The notes: generated by a model from the letters alone, not told the origin. A stretch of 22,690 bases of DNA from JAIKWW01 sp052169645 (GCA_052169645.1 JBQNCA010000025.1:1-22690); one strand, 5' to 3'. Counted from the first letter of the stretch, positions 1 through 6,237 are shown. Numbers and translations are program-made.

Positions 1-37
1 GATTATACTTCGCACACCCTGTGTGCTCAGCACGGGC

Positions 38-54
38 TTATACGCCCTATGCAT
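38..54 (+). repeat. 17-bp inverted repeat, left copy
   Basis: The sequence ttatacgccctatgcat occurs here and as its exact reverse complement at 3915-3931. The pair brackets the AbiE-like module, the CHC2/TOPRIM relic, the small genes and the XRE gene. In both copies the reading frame gives Tyr-Thr-Pro-Tyr-Ala; here it is followed directly by TAA. It could be a recombination site or a duplicated gene scrap left at a rearrangement junction. Confidence 0.6.
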
Positions 55-80
55 AAAAAACGGAGGGCGTTGCCTCCGTT
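55..80 (-). terminator. Intrinsic terminator after the AbiE-like module
   Basis: Seven-base-pair stem (60-66 with 73-79) around a six-base loop. Read on the minus strand it runs straight into six T. It lies just beyond the stop of the nucleotidyltransferase gene, so it probably ends the two-gene transcript. Confidence 0.75.
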
Positions 81-112
81 TCATCACTAATTTCTATTTT
101 GCTTGTCTACTA

Positions 113-862
113 TTATGCGTTGTAAATCTGCCGCAAAAGTTCAAGTCCTTGATCTTTTGTGAACTCCACTCCTACTGAATCAAGATTTAATTCCTCTTTT
201 TCTATACTTGATAAGAAGGCGAGCACCGTATCCTTGACTGCTCCCATTGTTTCTATTCTCGTCCCGGCTGGAACAATCTGCAGAAGGCGGAACACGTCAT
301 ACTTATGCTTTTTCAAATCCTTGCTGTTCACATGCTCTCCGGCACTTTTTTCTTTCATCAAGTTCAACCAGGCATACATTTTGAATGGAATAATATGTTC
401 TGCAGCTAAAATGCTTATCCCATTTGCGTTCTTTCTTCCGCTCATCATGAAATTATAGAAGTCGTCGTTTAACATAATTGCCGAAAGACTGGACACCTCC
501 TCATCAATATGAATAAGCACTATCCCTGTATCTATCTCAAGATGATAATCCGGCTTTCTGGAAAACAATTCAATCTGCATCGGATATCCCTTTTTCGGCT
601 CGGTAAAGCGATAGAAGTGTGCCTCATCACTTTGTTTCCAACCGCAGCGATATTCACCTTCTTTAATAAAGGCCCAAAAGATTTCAGCGAATTCTTGGTA
701 CCGATCCTCCAAAAAAATGATCATGTCGATGTCTTTCGTTGCTCTAAAGTCAAGATCGGCTTCGGCCATCAAAATATCGCAAGCTGTTCCACCAATAATG
801 GTATAGCAATCTTCGTATTCCTTAAAGCGCTCTCTAAAAGCTTCCAGTCCCATTACTGCCAT
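113..862 (-). CDS. AbiEii-like nucleotidyltransferase (probable toxin)
   Basis: 249-residue protein of the nucleotidyltransferase superfamily, resembling the AbiEii/AbiGii toxins of type IV toxin-antitoxin and phage-abortive systems. A Gly-Gly pair at residues 24-25 (IIGGTACDIL) is followed by the metal-binding pair Asp44 and Asp46 (TKDIDMII), the usual pol-beta-like arrangement; a possible third acidic residue lies in MQIELF near residue 98. The start at 862 is preceded by GGAGG at seven bases; a second ATG at 853 is possible. The gene overlaps the end of the upstream wHTH gene by ten bases, so the two are probably translationally coupled. By analogy it would transfer nucleotides to a cellular target and be restrained by the upstream product. 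Family is fairly clear; toxicity is inferred. Confidence 0.75.
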   Translation of the reverse strand: MAVMGLEAFRERFKEYEDCYTIIGGTACDILMAEADLDFRATKDIDMIIFLEDRYQEFAEIFWAFIKEGEYRCGWKQSDEAHFYRFTEPKKGYPMQIELFSRKPDYHLEIDTGIVLIHIDEEVSSLSAIMLNDDFYNFMMSGRKNANGISILAAEHIIPFKMYAWLNLMKEKSAGEHVNSKDLKKHKYDVFRLLQIVPAGTRIETMGAVKDTVLAFLSSIEKEELNLDSVGVEFTKDQGLELLRQIYNA

Positions 863-1812
863 ACAATATCCTCCATCATCTGCTCCAGTTCTCCTTCGAC
901 ACGCTCATCCGTTGCATCTCGCAACGTACAATATAAGGAAATAGGATCCACATTCCCATCTTTGGCAAAGAGCGTAGGCGCGTACTTCCACTGTTCCAAA
1001 CATACATAGTCTAGTTCACTCTCCAGTTGCGGATCGACCTCGATAAATCTATCAGACTTCGCATCATTTTTCCATATTGCCTTCGTTTTAATCAGCGGAG
1101 GATTTAGCATAGACAAGTTGCTCAAAGCCGTCTCTCCCGCGTCCGGAAGCGTTGTGCCAGCTGCCTCCTTGACATATAGGACCTTCTGAATCGGATTAAT
1201 AAGATATGGTTTTGCTAACTCCAAATATTCTAATCCAGATGCGGATTTTTTCATGAATGTCGTTGTACCGAGGCGCTCTTCTTTTAACGCACCGATGGAT
1301 TTTAGCTGCTTTGAAGCTCTGGTAATCGTGGTGTTGGTCACGCCAAGCTCTTTTGCAACCTCACTTTTGCTGAAGTTCTCACCATCCCTGCTGTAGGCAA
1401 GTAAGAGGAACAAAGCTTGTGCGATGGGTGTCAGTTTGTCCACCATCACGATAGGCTCATCGTGAAAACGATTTTGCAGAAGTATACCTAAGAACGGTAA
1501 GTATATTTGCCCTGGCAATCCAACAAAAGGAATCCCCCTTTGTATTAGGGCGTCCCTTTGATAACGCGAAAGCCTTTCGAAAGAAAACGCGGCGTTCATT
1601 TTATAATGCGACTGATATGCCCCCAGCTGTTTTTCAAGCTGCTGCACTTTGAAAGTTGTATCGCCAGGCACTTCGACAAGCAAAAAATCCACACCCTCCC
1701 CGTGCACATGGTACAAAGTTCTAACAGATAAATAGATGGGAAGTCCTCCCTTTTCCTTTATCTCTGAAACATCTAACTGCATATGCAATTGTTTTCCCAG
1801 TTCGTAAACCAT
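853..1812 (-). CDS. Winged-helix AbiEi-like regulator (probable antitoxin)
   Basis: 319-residue protein with a central MarR-like winged helix-turn-helix at about residues 128-190 (KSEVAKELGVTNTTITRASK is its recognition part). The N-terminal 120 residues and C-terminal 120 residues match no domain I can name. It sits directly upstream of the nucleotidyltransferase and overlaps it by ten bases, the standard antitoxin-then-toxin order. The start at 1812 has AGGTG five to six bases upstream. The promoter contains a perfect 10-bp inverted repeat, so the product probably represses its own operon. Alternatively it is a MarR-type regulator coupled to a non-toxic nucleotidyltransferase. I see no frame damage, so the module looks intact although its surroundings are decayed. 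Confidence 0.7.
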   Translation of the reverse strand: MVYELGKQLHMQLDVSEIKEKGGLPIYLSVRTLYHVHGEGVDFLLVEVPGDTTFKVQQLEKQLGAYQSHYKMNAAFSFERLSRYQRDALIQRGIPFVGLPGQIYLPFLGILLQNRFHDEPIVMVDKLTPIAQALFLLLAYSRDGENFSKSEVAKELGVTNTTITRASKQLKSIGALKEERLGTTTFMKKSASGLEYLELAKPYLINPIQKVLYVKEAAGTTLPDAGETALSNLSMLNPPLIKTKAIWKNDAKSDRFIEVDPQLESELDYVCLEQWKYAPTLFAKDGNVDPISLYCTLRDATDERVEGELEQMMEDIVWQ

Positions 1813-1839
1813 AAAAACACCTATTAACTCTTTTTGTTT

Positions 1840-1880
1840 ATATTAACTTTAAATACGTTAATTGTCAATATTAAAGTTAA
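1840..1880 (-). promoter_or_regulatory. Promoter and palindromic operator of the AbiE-like module
   Basis: Minus-strand sigma-A promoter: TTGACA at 1863-1868, 17-base spacer, TAATAT at 1840-1845. A perfect inverted repeat, ttaactttaa (1843-1852) and ttaaagttaa (1871-1880), has 28 bp centre to centre. One arm covers the spacer/-10 junction and the other lies just upstream of -35. This is what an autorepressed operon looks like; the winged-helix protein encoded downstream is the obvious candidate ligand. Confidence 0.75.
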
Positions 1881-1891
1881 TTTCGGTTTTT

Positions 1892-2350
1892 TTACCTCGC
1901 TTCATCCCTGTTCCGCTCTCTTCTTACTCGTTCAAATTTCCTTGCGTGCTGCCGCAGTTCATCGTTACAGTCCTTGCCGTAGAGAGGCGGTTCATCACGG
2001 ATTTTGTATTCCACCTGCAGCTTTTCCGCGAGTCTTCTTGTCGCTTCTCTTCCAGCAAAGTCATTGTCCAAGTGAAAGATAATCTCTTTGATACCAACTT
2101 TCTCCAATCTTTCTGTGATGGCTGCAGGCACTTTCATATCTTTGTTTGGTGTTGCCGGAGCATAGACGCCGCCAAAACCTCTAGACCACCACATCTATTT
2201 TCCGTTAGAAATCTTCAAGCTATCGTGAGTACGAGTGCAGTATTCCTTACCGTGCACGTGTACCAACTCGCCTGGATCATATCTCTGCAAGTAAGTGAAA
2301 AGATCCATTTCCCTGGCTCGCTCAATCTCTTCTTGTATGTAATATGGCAT
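1892..2350 (-). pseudogene. Broken CHC2/TOPRIM (DUF3991-type) mobile-element protein
   Basis: Remnant of the primase-like proteins with a CHC2-type zinc finger and a TOPRIM domain carried by integrative elements of Firmicutes. The start at 2350 has AAAGGAGG seven bases upstream. The first 51 codons (MPYYIQEEIERAREMDLFTY...) resemble the N-terminal zinc-finger region, ending HDSLKISNGK. An in-frame TAG at 2195-2197 follows, then the same frame resumes with MWWSRGFGG, where family members usually have Trp; TGG to TAG would explain it. After GG the sequence jumps to the TOPRIM part (IIFHLDNDFAGR carries the DxD-type motif), so the middle of the gene appears deleted as well. It is most likely non-functional. 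A short TOPRIM-only product from the internal ATG is possible but has no visible ribosome binding site. Confidence 0.65.
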
Positions 2351-2372
2351 TCGCAACCTCCTTTCCTTGCAA

Positions 2373-2405
2373 TAAAAAACGGAGGACCATTTCTGATTCT
2401 CCGTT
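2373..2405 (-). terminator. Intrinsic terminator for the two small minus-strand genes
   Basis: Stem aacggag (2378-2384) with ctccgtt (2399-2405), followed on the minus strand by a T-rich run. It lies between the small acidic protein gene and the broken TOPRIM gene. Confidence 0.6.
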
Positions 2406-2445
2406 ATGTATAGGATAGTCATTTCTAAATTATTAGAACCTATTG

Positions 2446-2652
2446 TTATACCTCAATAATTACAAAATCCGCATCCTCATCGCTAAGTGGATAATCACCT
2501 GGATTCGACATATTGAGGATCTCCCCGCCGAGTGAATAGCAACTACAAGAATATAGCCCGCCTTCCTCAGCCTCCTCATACGTATCGTATATTTCGTCTT
2601 CGATATCAGTTGTCCCGTCTGGATAAATCATTTTCACTTTATACTTAGCCAT
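2446..2652 (-). CDS. Small acidic hypothetical protein
   Basis: 68 residues, strongly acidic, beginning MAKYKVKMIYPDGTTDIEDE and ending with an Asp/Glu-rich segment (LSDEDADFVIIEV). No signal peptide or membrane segment. It starts 18 bases after the stop of the gene upstream and is preceded by GGAGAGG, so the two are probably co-transcribed. I have an impression that similar short acidic proteins accompany integrative elements in Firmicutes, but I cannot assign a function. The even composition and good ribosome binding site argue that it is real. Confidence 0.6.
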   Translation of the reverse strand: MAKYKVKMIYPDGTTDIEDEIYDTYEEAEEGGLYSCSCYSLGGEILNMSNPGDYPLSDEDADFVIIEV

Positions 2653-2670
2653 TGAATCCTCTCCGTTTTA

Positions 2671-2997
2671 CTATGCAACAACTTTACAATACGGATTAAC
2701 AATCGTTTGGTTTGGCCCAAGGGGAATACACAGTGCTTTTGCAAGTAATAATTTTTCTTGCGAAGGCTTCCATGCACTTGGTAAATTGCGAACATGTTGC
2801 TTTACGTTTATCAATTGTTCTGACCGCGAAACAACGTTGTTCGTATCTGCAATTATCTCCGTCACACCAATAGTAGCTTTTACTTCACGAGTAGACACAT
2901 ATTTTAATGCAACTACTAATGCTACCCCAACCCCAGCTCCAACTATTATTTCATATTTGTGCTCAGATAGCATTTGCTTTATTTCTTTCAATGTCAT
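2671..2997 (-). CDS. Hypothetical protein with one membrane segment
   Basis: 108 residues from the ATG at 2997, chosen because GGGAGGG lies just upstream; an earlier in-frame start would overlap the divergent promoter more and has no such site. Residues about 19-37 (IIVGAGVGVALVVALKYV) form one hydrophobic segment behind a short charged N-terminus, so most of the protein would face one side of the membrane. The rest is unremarkable. It lies first in a two-gene minus-strand unit, divergent from the XRE regulator at 3103, which may control it. Function unknown. Confidence 0.55.
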   Translation of the reverse strand: MTLKEIKQMLSEHKYEIIVGAGVGVALVVALKYVSTREVKATIGVTEIIADTNNVVSRSEQLINVKQHVRNLPSAWKPSQEKLLLAKALCIPLGPNQTIVNPYCKVVA

Positions 2998-3031
2998 GGT
3001 TTCCCTCCCTTCCGAGAAATATAGCATCTCT

Positions 3032-3060
3032 TTGACTTTTTATCCTGTACTCAGTATAAT
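3032..3060 (+). promoter_or_regulatory. Sigma-A promoter of the XRE regulator
   Basis: TTGACT at 3032-3037, 17-base spacer, TATAAT at 3055-3060 on the plus strand, 42 bases before the ATG at 3103. The position between two divergent genes would let the XRE product act on both. Confidence 0.75.
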
Positions 3061-3102
3061 CGGTTTAAGTGATATCTTTCAAGAAATTAATAGGTAATAA
3101 TT

Positions 3103-3867
3103 ATGAAAAATGCAAACCAAAAATATATCGTACACGATATAGAGGAGCACATCATAGAAACATGGAATAAGCGTTTAGCTGATAAGATAGACTCCTCCCC
3201 ATTAACTCAAAGCCAGTTATCAAAAGACATAAATGCTAAATATGAAACGTCATTTACTCAAACAATGCTATCCCGCTGGACACACGTTGGTGAACCTGGA
3301 AAGGGATACCCCAAACGGTTACCAGATTACCAAAACATGCATATACTAGCAGATTATTTTAATGTTAACGTTGGATTTCTGACCGGAGAAACAGACTGTA
3401 GTACTTTTCAAATGCAGGATGCATGCACCTACCTTGGTCTTGATGAGGATGCGATAGAAAGCCTGCGACAAAATACTGGCCAAACTGATGGCAATAATTT
3501 TTCTGCTAAGTATTTCCCTACCGAAACACAGAACGCCTTAAATAGACTTCTGCATAGCCAAGGACTCTCAGAGTTATTAGAAGAAATGGCTCATATCGAG
3601 ATTGAAACTAAAGACAAAGGGCTTAAACATCTTGAGTCCAAAATTGGCTCTACAAGGTTTGCCAAAGCCGCAGATATGCACACAAGCTCTATCGATTATG
3701 AACATGATCCTAATGCCCCTTTTGTGGACGAACAAACAAAGGCAGATTATTGCGCTTTCTCCCAAGCTATTGATGAAGACTACATCTCTACTGAATCTAT
3801 GCGGCTACACCGGTATGCTCTGCATGAAGTATTCACACGTATCCTCGATGAAATATATCCTGTGTAA
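3103..3867 (+). CDS. XRE-family transcriptional regulator
   Basis: 254 residues with an N-terminal Cro/C1-type helix-turn-helix at about residues 20-98 (LTQSQLSKDI and MLSRW mark its helices; the domain ends in the usual ILADYFNVNVGFLTG). The remaining 150 residues show no domain that I recognise, and no membrane segment. This layout is typical of regulators on phages and integrative elements. The promoter is close to consensus, but the ribosome binding site is weak (TAGGTAA). It is the only plus-strand gene in the left 10 kb and is followed by a strong terminator. Its target could be the divergent unit at 2997. Confidence 0.75.
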   Translation: MKNANQKYIVHDIEEHIIETWNKRLADKIDSSPLTQSQLSKDINAKYETSFTQTMLSRWTHVGEPGKGYPKRLPDYQNMHILADYFNVNVGFLTGETDCSTFQMQDACTYLGLDEDAIESLRQNTGQTDGNNFSAKYFPTETQNALNRLLHSQGLSELLEEMAHIEIETKDKGLKHLESKIGSTRFAKAADMHTSSIDYEHDPNAPFVDEQTKADYCAFSQAIDEDYISTESMRLHRYALHEVFTRILDEIYPV

Positions 3868-3886
3868 TCATAGTCTCAGCATGTAA

Positions 3887-3913
3887 GTGGCTCGCATTCG
3901 CGAGCCACCTTTT
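3887..3913 (+). terminator. Intrinsic terminator of the XRE gene
   Basis: Perfect 8-bp GC-rich stem gtggctcg (3887-3894) with cgagccac (3901-3908), then CTTTT. It sits within the last codons of the truncated thioester-domain gene on the other strand, showing that the two sequences were joined secondarily. Confidence 0.75.
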
Positions 3914-3914
3914 G

Positions 3915-3931
3915 ATGCATAGGGCGTATAA
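3915..3931 (-). repeat. 17-bp inverted repeat, right copy
   Basis: Exact reverse complement of 38-54. It coincides with the point where the thioester-domain protein stops looking like its family, one base after the XRE terminator. It therefore marks a junction between two DNA segments of different origin. Confidence 0.6.
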
Positions 3932-4355
3932 AAGTTCATGCCGGAAGCATGATCGCCATATCCGTTATTCTTTAGCCAGCTTGCAAACTTTTTCTGTCCC
4001 GGATAGCCGTAGCAGTAGTACATGGTCTGGGAGACACGGTTACTGTCTGCTATCTCGGCTGCTTTTCTGTTTCCGGAATCCGGAGCAACCAGATGAGGCT
4101 GCAAGCAGTACGCCGGCCTCGTTTTTCCGTTTACCGTCGCCGTGAAGCAATGCGACACACCGCTACCGCCGTAGATATACTCCTTGTCATCCACGTTGAG
4201 TTTCACGGTTATGGTATCTGCATAAACTTCATCAGCACTGGCAAGCAACGCTGCCGGCACACTGGTTAAAACCATGGCCAGAACCATGAGTAAGGAGAAT
4301 AGCCTCCCGCCTTTTTTTGATTTCACGTAATTCATTTTCGTTTTCCTTTCCGGCA

Positions 4356-4388
4356 TAAAAATAAGCGCTTGAACTTACTCAAACGCTT
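4356..4388 (-). terminator. Possible terminator upstream of the adhesin relic
   Basis: Imperfect 10-bp stem (4363-4372 with 4379-4388, one mismatch), followed on the minus strand by TTATTTTT. It would end transcripts coming from the fragment at 4467. Confidence 0.45.
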
Positions 4389-4466
4389 TTCTTTGCCTGT
4401 TATTCTTTTTCTTCTTCGGTTAGTACTGTTAGTTATCTAGAGGAGGGGTTATAGGGGAGGAGTGAA

Positions 4467-4862
4467 TCAGCGTTCCTGATCCCGCTCTTGCCGCTTTAGA
4501 AATCTTCCGTAATGTTCCATGGCAGCTGCCACATAGTCCTCTCGTTTTGAGACAGGGAGAGGTAGTTTTGGTATCTTTGGGAACAGGTCCTTGAATCGCT
4601 CTCCTCGCAGCACAATCCGCTCTTTCTGGTTTGGTTTTTCCTCCAGCATGATGGCTTCCACCGCCTCAGGTGTTAATTTGCCCTCATTGTGCATCTGCCC
4701 CAGTCCCGGCCAGTATAAGGAAGAGTTGCGGATTTTCAGTCCGCCTCTTGCTTCGGCGAGTTTATCGGCCGCCTTATTTAACTCGGTGGACTCCAACCAC
4801 CTGCCGTCCAACTTATACCTGTAAACGGTGCTCTCGCACCATGTAATCTTGCGAATTTGAAA
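4467..4862 (-). pseudogene. C-terminal fragment of an unrecognised mobile-element protein
   Basis: An open frame of 131 codons with no credible start: it opens directly after the TAG stop of the SRPBCC gene, in the same frame, and reads FQIRKITWCESTVYRYKLDG onwards. Hydrophilic, no membrane segment, with a positively charged C-terminus (LKRQERDQER). A TTG codon at 4811 lacks a ribosome binding site. The composition resembles C-terminal parts of large proteins carried by conjugative elements, but I cannot name the family. It is probably the 3' scrap of a gene whose 5' part was replaced by the SRPBCC gene. Confidence 0.4.
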
Positions 4863-5306
4863 CTATTTTCGCAATAAGTGAATCCATTTCTTCTGCCTGT
4901 GTCTATAGAAGCACTTTGCCCATAGCCATACAAAAATTGTTTTCTTTCCTGCGCCAATTTCTATTTCGTCACTATATGTCGTTGTGCCATCTCCGTTATC
5001 GGTAAGTTTGATACGATGATTCCATATTGGAACATGTACATTGCCTTCATTTGTATATATTCCATCTTTAGAGAAATCTATTACTTTTATCGTATGAATT
5101 CCATAGGGTATTACTCCAAACATCTTGAACTTAAAAGCTGTTTTCTGCCCCGGGCTCCATTTCATATCCTCATTTTTCTCTAGAGGAACAAACGATGCAT
5201 AGGGAGCTGCAATATATTGCAAGGTAGATAGATCTCTCAAAAGTGAATACACCTTATCTATATCTGCTGGAAAAACACTTTGTTTAAGTACAGTTTTCGT
5301 CTTCAT
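4863..5306 (-). CDS. SRPBCC-family small-molecule-binding protein
   Basis: 147 residues from the ATG at 5306 (MKTKTVLKQSVF). The order is typical of the START/SRPBCC fold: an N-terminal strand with a helix (FPADIDKVYSLLRDLSTLQY), a run of beta strands (GQKTAFKFKMFGVIPYG; GDGTTTYSDEIEIGAG), and a C-terminal helix (IFVWLWAKCFYRHRQKKW). The fold forms a hydrophobic cavity for ligands in polyketide cyclase-like and START-like proteins; the ligand here is unknown. GGAG lies 12 bases before the chosen ATG; a TTG start six codons earlier is possible. Its stop codon is in frame with the fragment downstream, so the C-terminus may be recombinant. The gene stands alone, with a palindrome atggta-ttc-taccat (5343-5357) upstream that may be an operator. 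Confidence 0.65.
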   Translation of the reverse strand: MKTKTVLKQSVFPADIDKVYSLLRDLSTLQYIAAPYASFVPLEKNEDMKWSPGQKTAFKFKMFGVIPYGIHTIKVIDFSKDGIYTNEGNVHVPIWNHRIKLTDNGDGTTTYSDEIEIGAGKKTIFVWLWAKCFYRHRQKKWIHLLRK

Positions 5307-5566
5307 ATGGCTTTCAAACTCCAATTCTTTTCTTCATTCTTCATGGTATTCTACCATACCCATCTTCCTCAAATGTGAAGAGGAAATACCCCCTGTCAAA
5401 CATGCGATAACTTCGGCTCCCGTGTACCCCATCAAGCATAGTCAAAAATCCCCAGTTTTATCCCCAATTATACGCATTTGTATAGGCTTATACGTGCTTT
5501 GTATGCTCTTTCAATTGCTCCTATAAAATCGCCGCATCCGTTGAAAATCTCCCAATCACTTGCAAA

Positions 5567-5595
5567 TAAAAAACTCAGAGATGTTACTCTCTGAG
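5567..5595 (-). terminator. Terminator hairpin beside the displaced tmRNA end
   Basis: Perfect stem ctcagag (5574-5580) with ctctgag (5589-5595), followed on the minus strand by TTTTTTA. It follows the 12-base copy of the tmRNA 3' end by nine bases, the same arrangement as at the real tmRNA gene. It may be the original ssrA terminator, displaced by an insertion. Confidence 0.65.
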
Positions 5596-5604
5596 CCCAA
5601 AAAA

Positions 5605-5616
5605 TGGTGAAGGTGA
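5605..5616 (-). repeat. Direct repeat of the tmRNA 3' end (att-like)
   Basis: tggtgaaggtga (minus strand TCACCTTCACCA) is identical to 5804-5815: the acceptor-stem 3' strand plus CCA of tmRNA and one further base. Tyrosine integrases that use ssrA leave exactly this kind of terminal duplication. Only 12 bases match, so the site is short or eroded. Confidence 0.5.
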
Positions 5617-5670
5617 ACGTTCCTGCTTGCGCACTCTCTCCTCCGTTCGGGCTTGCCCTCTCTCCGCTGT

Positions 5671-5728
5671 CCTGAATTGCTCTGCATTTCCGGTTTCGCT
5701 TTGCTCATCCGTCTCTGCGCAATTCAGG
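5671..5728. repeat. Inverted repeat with 38-base loop
   Basis: Perfect 10-bp arms cctgaattgc (5671-5680) and gcaattcagg (5719-5728). It lies inside the short segment bounded by the two tmRNA 3'-end copies. No T-run follows, so it is not a plain terminator; an integrase arm site or structured RNA are possibilities. Confidence 0.4.
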
Positions 5729-5750
5729 CATGCGAATTTCTCACCCATTA

Positions 5751-5766
5751 CATGGGTTCGATTCCC
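5751..5766 (+). repeat. Inverted copy of the tmRNA T-arm
   Basis: CATGGGTTCGATTCCC on the plus strand equals 16 bases of the minus-strand tmRNA T-arm (5817-5832), in the opposite orientation. No complete tRNA or tmRNA surrounds it. It looks like a relic of a second tmRNA or tRNA end brought in by an element. Confidence 0.45.
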
Positions 5767-5772
5767 TTATAT

Positions 5773-5799
5773 AAAAAAAGAACCCTAAGGTTCTTTTTC
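5773..5799 (-). terminator. ssrA terminator
   Basis: Stem agaacc (5779-5784) with ggttct (5789-5794), a four-base loop and flanking A/T runs that lengthen the pairing. It lies four bases beyond the tmRNA CCA end on the minus strand. Confidence 0.75.
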
Positions 5800-5803
5800 A
5801 TTG

Positions 5804-6160
5804 TGGTGAAGGTGATGGGAATCGAACCCATGTCCGAAAGCATCTCTACAAGAGCATCTCCGAGCGCAGCCGATGTTTTAAAATTTCGCTTTCCGCATCG
5901 CCCAAGCGGCAGGCTATGCGTTCCGCTATTCCGTTAAGTTCTCTGTGCTACCGGAATATCGCACAGAATTTCTCGCATTTATTATGCCGGCAACCCTAAT
6001 CTGCGAGTGAATCAGGACCGACAAGCGGCAGCTTACGCTGCCTGTGCTACGAAGTTTCTGTCGTTAGCGTTTAATTTTAAGTTTCCCTTTTTAACGTAGA
6101 CCGGGAGACTACGGCTCGCTTCTCCTGCTTCAACACCCCCGTCGAAACCTGTACACCCCC
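5804..6160 (-). ncRNA. ssrA: Transfer-messenger RNA (tmRNA)
   Basis: One-piece tmRNA of about 357 bases. The 5' end GGGGGTG pairs with the 3' acceptor strand CACCTTC (two G-U pairs), followed by discriminator A and an encoded CCA at 5804-5806. The T-arm ATGGGTTCGATTCCCAT is intact. The tag frame begins at a GCT resume codon (6066-6068) and reads A-N-D-R-N-F-V-A-Q-A-A, then TAA at 6033-6035. The 5' part has the usual GTTTCGACGGGGG stretch. With SmpB it rescues ribosomes stalled on broken mRNAs and tags the product for proteolysis; smpB lies 1.6 kb away on the same strand. The 5' end is set by acceptor-stem pairing and could be off by one or two bases. Confidence 0.95.
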
Positions 6161-6209
6161 ATATTTATAGCTGTATTTCGTACTACTATAACAATTATAC
6201 CCCAATTTC

Positions 6210-6237
6210 ATATTATATATACATTAAATTTAGTCAA
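6210..6237 (-). promoter_or_regulatory. Candidate ssrA promoter
   Basis: TTGACT at 6232-6237, 16-base spacer and TAATAT at 6210-6215 on the minus strand, about 50 bases before the mature tmRNA 5' end, which leaves room for an RNase P-processed leader. Other TATAAT-like sequences (6194-6199) lie nearby, so the exact start is uncertain. Confidence 0.45.

Larger units (their letters stand above)
3868..4335 (-). pseudogene. Truncated thioester-domain surface adhesin
   Basis: The ATG at 4335, with AAAGGAAAA upstream, begins a clear signal peptide (KKGGRLFSLLMVLAMVLTSV, then an ASADEVYAD cleavage region). The mature part matches the start of thioester (TQXA-type) surface proteins: YCLQPHL supplies the thioester Cys, and NRVSQTMYYCYGYPGQKKF is typical of the fold. 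Such proteins normally continue for hundreds of residues with the partner Gln, CnaB repeats and an LPXTG anchor. Here homology ends at about MNFY, and the last 20 codons run through the neighbouring XRE terminator. Without the Gln and the anchor it cannot form the covalent host-binding bond or stay attached. A secreted fragment of about 120 residues could still be made. Confidence 0.7.
5307..5803. other. Gene-poor segment next to the tmRNA gene
   Basis: About 500 bases without a convincing gene. Contents: a 33-codon minus-strand reading frame at 5334-5432 (MGYTGAEVIACLTGG...), which I cannot assign; in the same frame upstream, a run ending IIGDKTGDF followed by a stop, possibly the end of a decayed gene; a terminator hairpin at 5567-5595; a copy of the tmRNA 3' terminus at 5605-5616; a 10-bp inverted repeat at 5671-5728; and an inverted copy of the tmRNA T-arm at 5751-5766. 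It looks like the scar of one or more integrations at ssrA. Confidence 0.5.

Noticed and set aside
5480..5505. Third, degenerate copy of the 17-bp repeat (ggcttatacg…)
   Set aside because: Only 10 consecutive bases match, which is expected by chance in a window of this size.
5440..5580. Suspected tyrosine-integrase C-terminus on the minus strand (…IIGDKTGDF)
   Set aside because: No catalytic Arg/His/Tyr segment is visible, in-frame stops interrupt it, and the likeness is only to loosely similar end peptides.
5605..5803. Second complete tmRNA or tRNA gene
   Set aside because: Only the last 12 bases and an inverted T-arm are present; no acceptor partner strand, D-loop or tag frame could be found.
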